Source: an uncultured Clostridia bacterium (GTDB taxonomy: Bacteria > Bacillota > Clostridia > HGM11514). Taken from it: a stretch of 5,327 nt of DNA. Of the stretch, positions 4,658 through 5,327 are shown in pieces (positions within the stretch are counted from its first letter, which is position 1; each line of letters begins with the position of its first letter). The translations under genes and the position numbers were made by a program. Where the stretch lies: positions 1-5,327 of the forward strand of contig CAKSSZ010000120.1 of NCBI GenBank assembly GCA_934489915.1, in the 5' to 3' direction. The notes under the pieces are model-generated. The model was not told the origin of the DNA, ran no database searches, and saw nothing but the letters and a program-made list of their open reading frames with translations.

Positions 4658-5327
4658 TTGTTGAAACTGATCATACAAATTCCCTGTTATAACGAGGAAG
4701 AAACGCTGCACATTGCCGTGGCAGATTTGCCGAAGGCGATTCCGGGAGTCGATGAAATTGAATATCTGGTGATCAACGACGGCAGCACGGATAACACAAC
4801 AGAAGCCGCCCGCCGCTGCGGCGTGCATCACATTGTAAGCTACAGTAAAAACAAAGGTCTTGCCAATGCTTTTATGACCGGGATTGACGCCTGCCTGCGG
4901 TTGGGAGCAGATATTATTGTCAATACAGACGCAGACAACCAATATTGCGGCGCCGATATTGCCGGCCTGATTCAGCCCATTTTAGACGGAAAAGCGGAAA
5001 TGGTCATCGGGGAACGCCCCATTGACCACATTGATGATTTTTCTCCGTTAAAAAAGAAGCTGCAGCGGCTTGGCTCCCGCGTGGTTCGGATGGTTTCGGG
5101 CACCGATGTGCCGGACGCCCCCAGCGGATTCCGTGCATACAGCCGGGAAACAGCAATGAAGTTAAATGTTGTCTCCCGCTATACCTACACGCTGGAAACC
5201 ATCATTCAAGCCGGCAATAAAAATATTGCCTTGGCCTCTGTCCCTGTCAGAACCAATCCCCAGCTGCGGAAATCACGGCTGTTTAAAAGCATGCGGGCTT
5301 ATATCAAACGCTCGGTTGCTACCATGT
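4658..5327 (+). CDS. Family 2 glycosyltransferase, DPM1-like, partial (C-terminus beyond right edge)
   Basis: The open frame runs to the right edge and shows 223 residues of a GT-A fold glycosyltransferase. Motifs are IQIPCYNEEET (6-16) at the nucleotide-binding strand, VINDGSTDNT (38-47) with D41, the KNKGLANAF segment (64-72), and NTDADNQY (89-96) whose D91-x-D93 is the metal/nucleotide-sugar DXD motif. Further on are VIGERP (116-121) and DAPSGFRAYSRE, the GFRAY-type acceptor region. This pattern fits enzymes that transfer sugars from nucleotide donors to polyprenyl phosphates or cell-envelope glycans; the substrate cannot be told. No membrane helix is seen in the visible part. There is no ATG start. 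GTG (4652), TTG (4658) and TTG (4661) are all in frame; AGGG at 4647-4650 is spaced best for TTG 4658, with 4661 nearly as good. It has its own promoter and is not linked to the metal genes. Confidence 0.93.
   Translation, partial: MLKLIIQIPCYNEEETLHIAVADLPKAIPGVDEIEYLVINDGSTDNTTEAARRCGVHHIVSYSKNKGLANAFMTGIDACLRLGADIIVNTDADNQYCGADIAGLIQPILDGKAEMVIGERPIDHIDDFSPLKKKLQRLGSRVVRMVSGTDVPDAPSGFRAYSRETAMKLNVVSRYTYTLETIIQAGNKNIALASVPVRTNPQLRKSRLFKSMRAYIKRSVATM

Noticed and set aside
4556..4942. A 128-codon minus-strand open frame
   Set aside because: It overlaps the start of the glycosyltransferase, whose motifs are clear, and it crosses that gene's promoter region; no ribosome site or family match supports it.

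Overview
The window looks like chromosomal DNA from a low-to-mid-GC Gram-positive bacterium, most likely a member of the Clostridia. The grounds are near-consensus sigma-A promoters with 17-bp spacers, AGGAG/GAGGTG-type ribosome binding sites, a YebC gene, a DUF5662-type gene, and a CadC-like regulator beside a CadA-like pump. Genus cannot be fixed from the sequence alone. No mobile element, CRISPR array, tRNA or rRNA was seen.

Layout. Positions 1-478 (minus strand) hold the N-terminal two thirds of a YebC/TACO1-family protein, with its own consensus promoter at 514-542. Positions 676-1218 (minus) encode a histidine-rich DUF5662-like protein with its own promoter and a probable terminator. 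Positions 1297-3757 (minus) form a tight three-gene heavy-metal resistance operon in the order regulator (CadC-like ArsR/SmtB), small HMA metal-binding protein, and Zn/Cd/Pb-type P1B ATPase. It is read from a consensus promoter (3800-3828), and a perfect 16-bp palindromic operator lies at the predicted transcription start. Divergently, positions 3937-4407 (plus) encode a small membrane protein with an N-terminal zinc ribbon, with its own extended -10 promoter and a strong hairpin after the stop. Positions 4658-5327 (plus) begin a family 2 glycosyltransferase that runs off the right edge.

How the genes work together. The metal operon reads as a self-regulated export module. The ArsR/SmtB repressor would sit on the 16-bp operator until Zn, Cd or Pb binds, then release it. 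The HMA protein would bind metal in the cytoplasm, and the ATPase, which lacks its own N-terminal metal-binding domain, would pump it out. The other genes have separate promoters and show no obvious functional link to the module. No clear terminator separates the ATPase gene from the DUF5662 gene, so some read-through is possible.

No wholly new system is evident. The most notable points are the split HMA/ATPase arrangement, the ligand set of the regulator (both classical metal sites, with a His replacing one Cys), the HD-like His/Asp layout of the DUF5662 protein, and a 12-bp palindrome just after the predicted start of the zinc-ribbon transcript.
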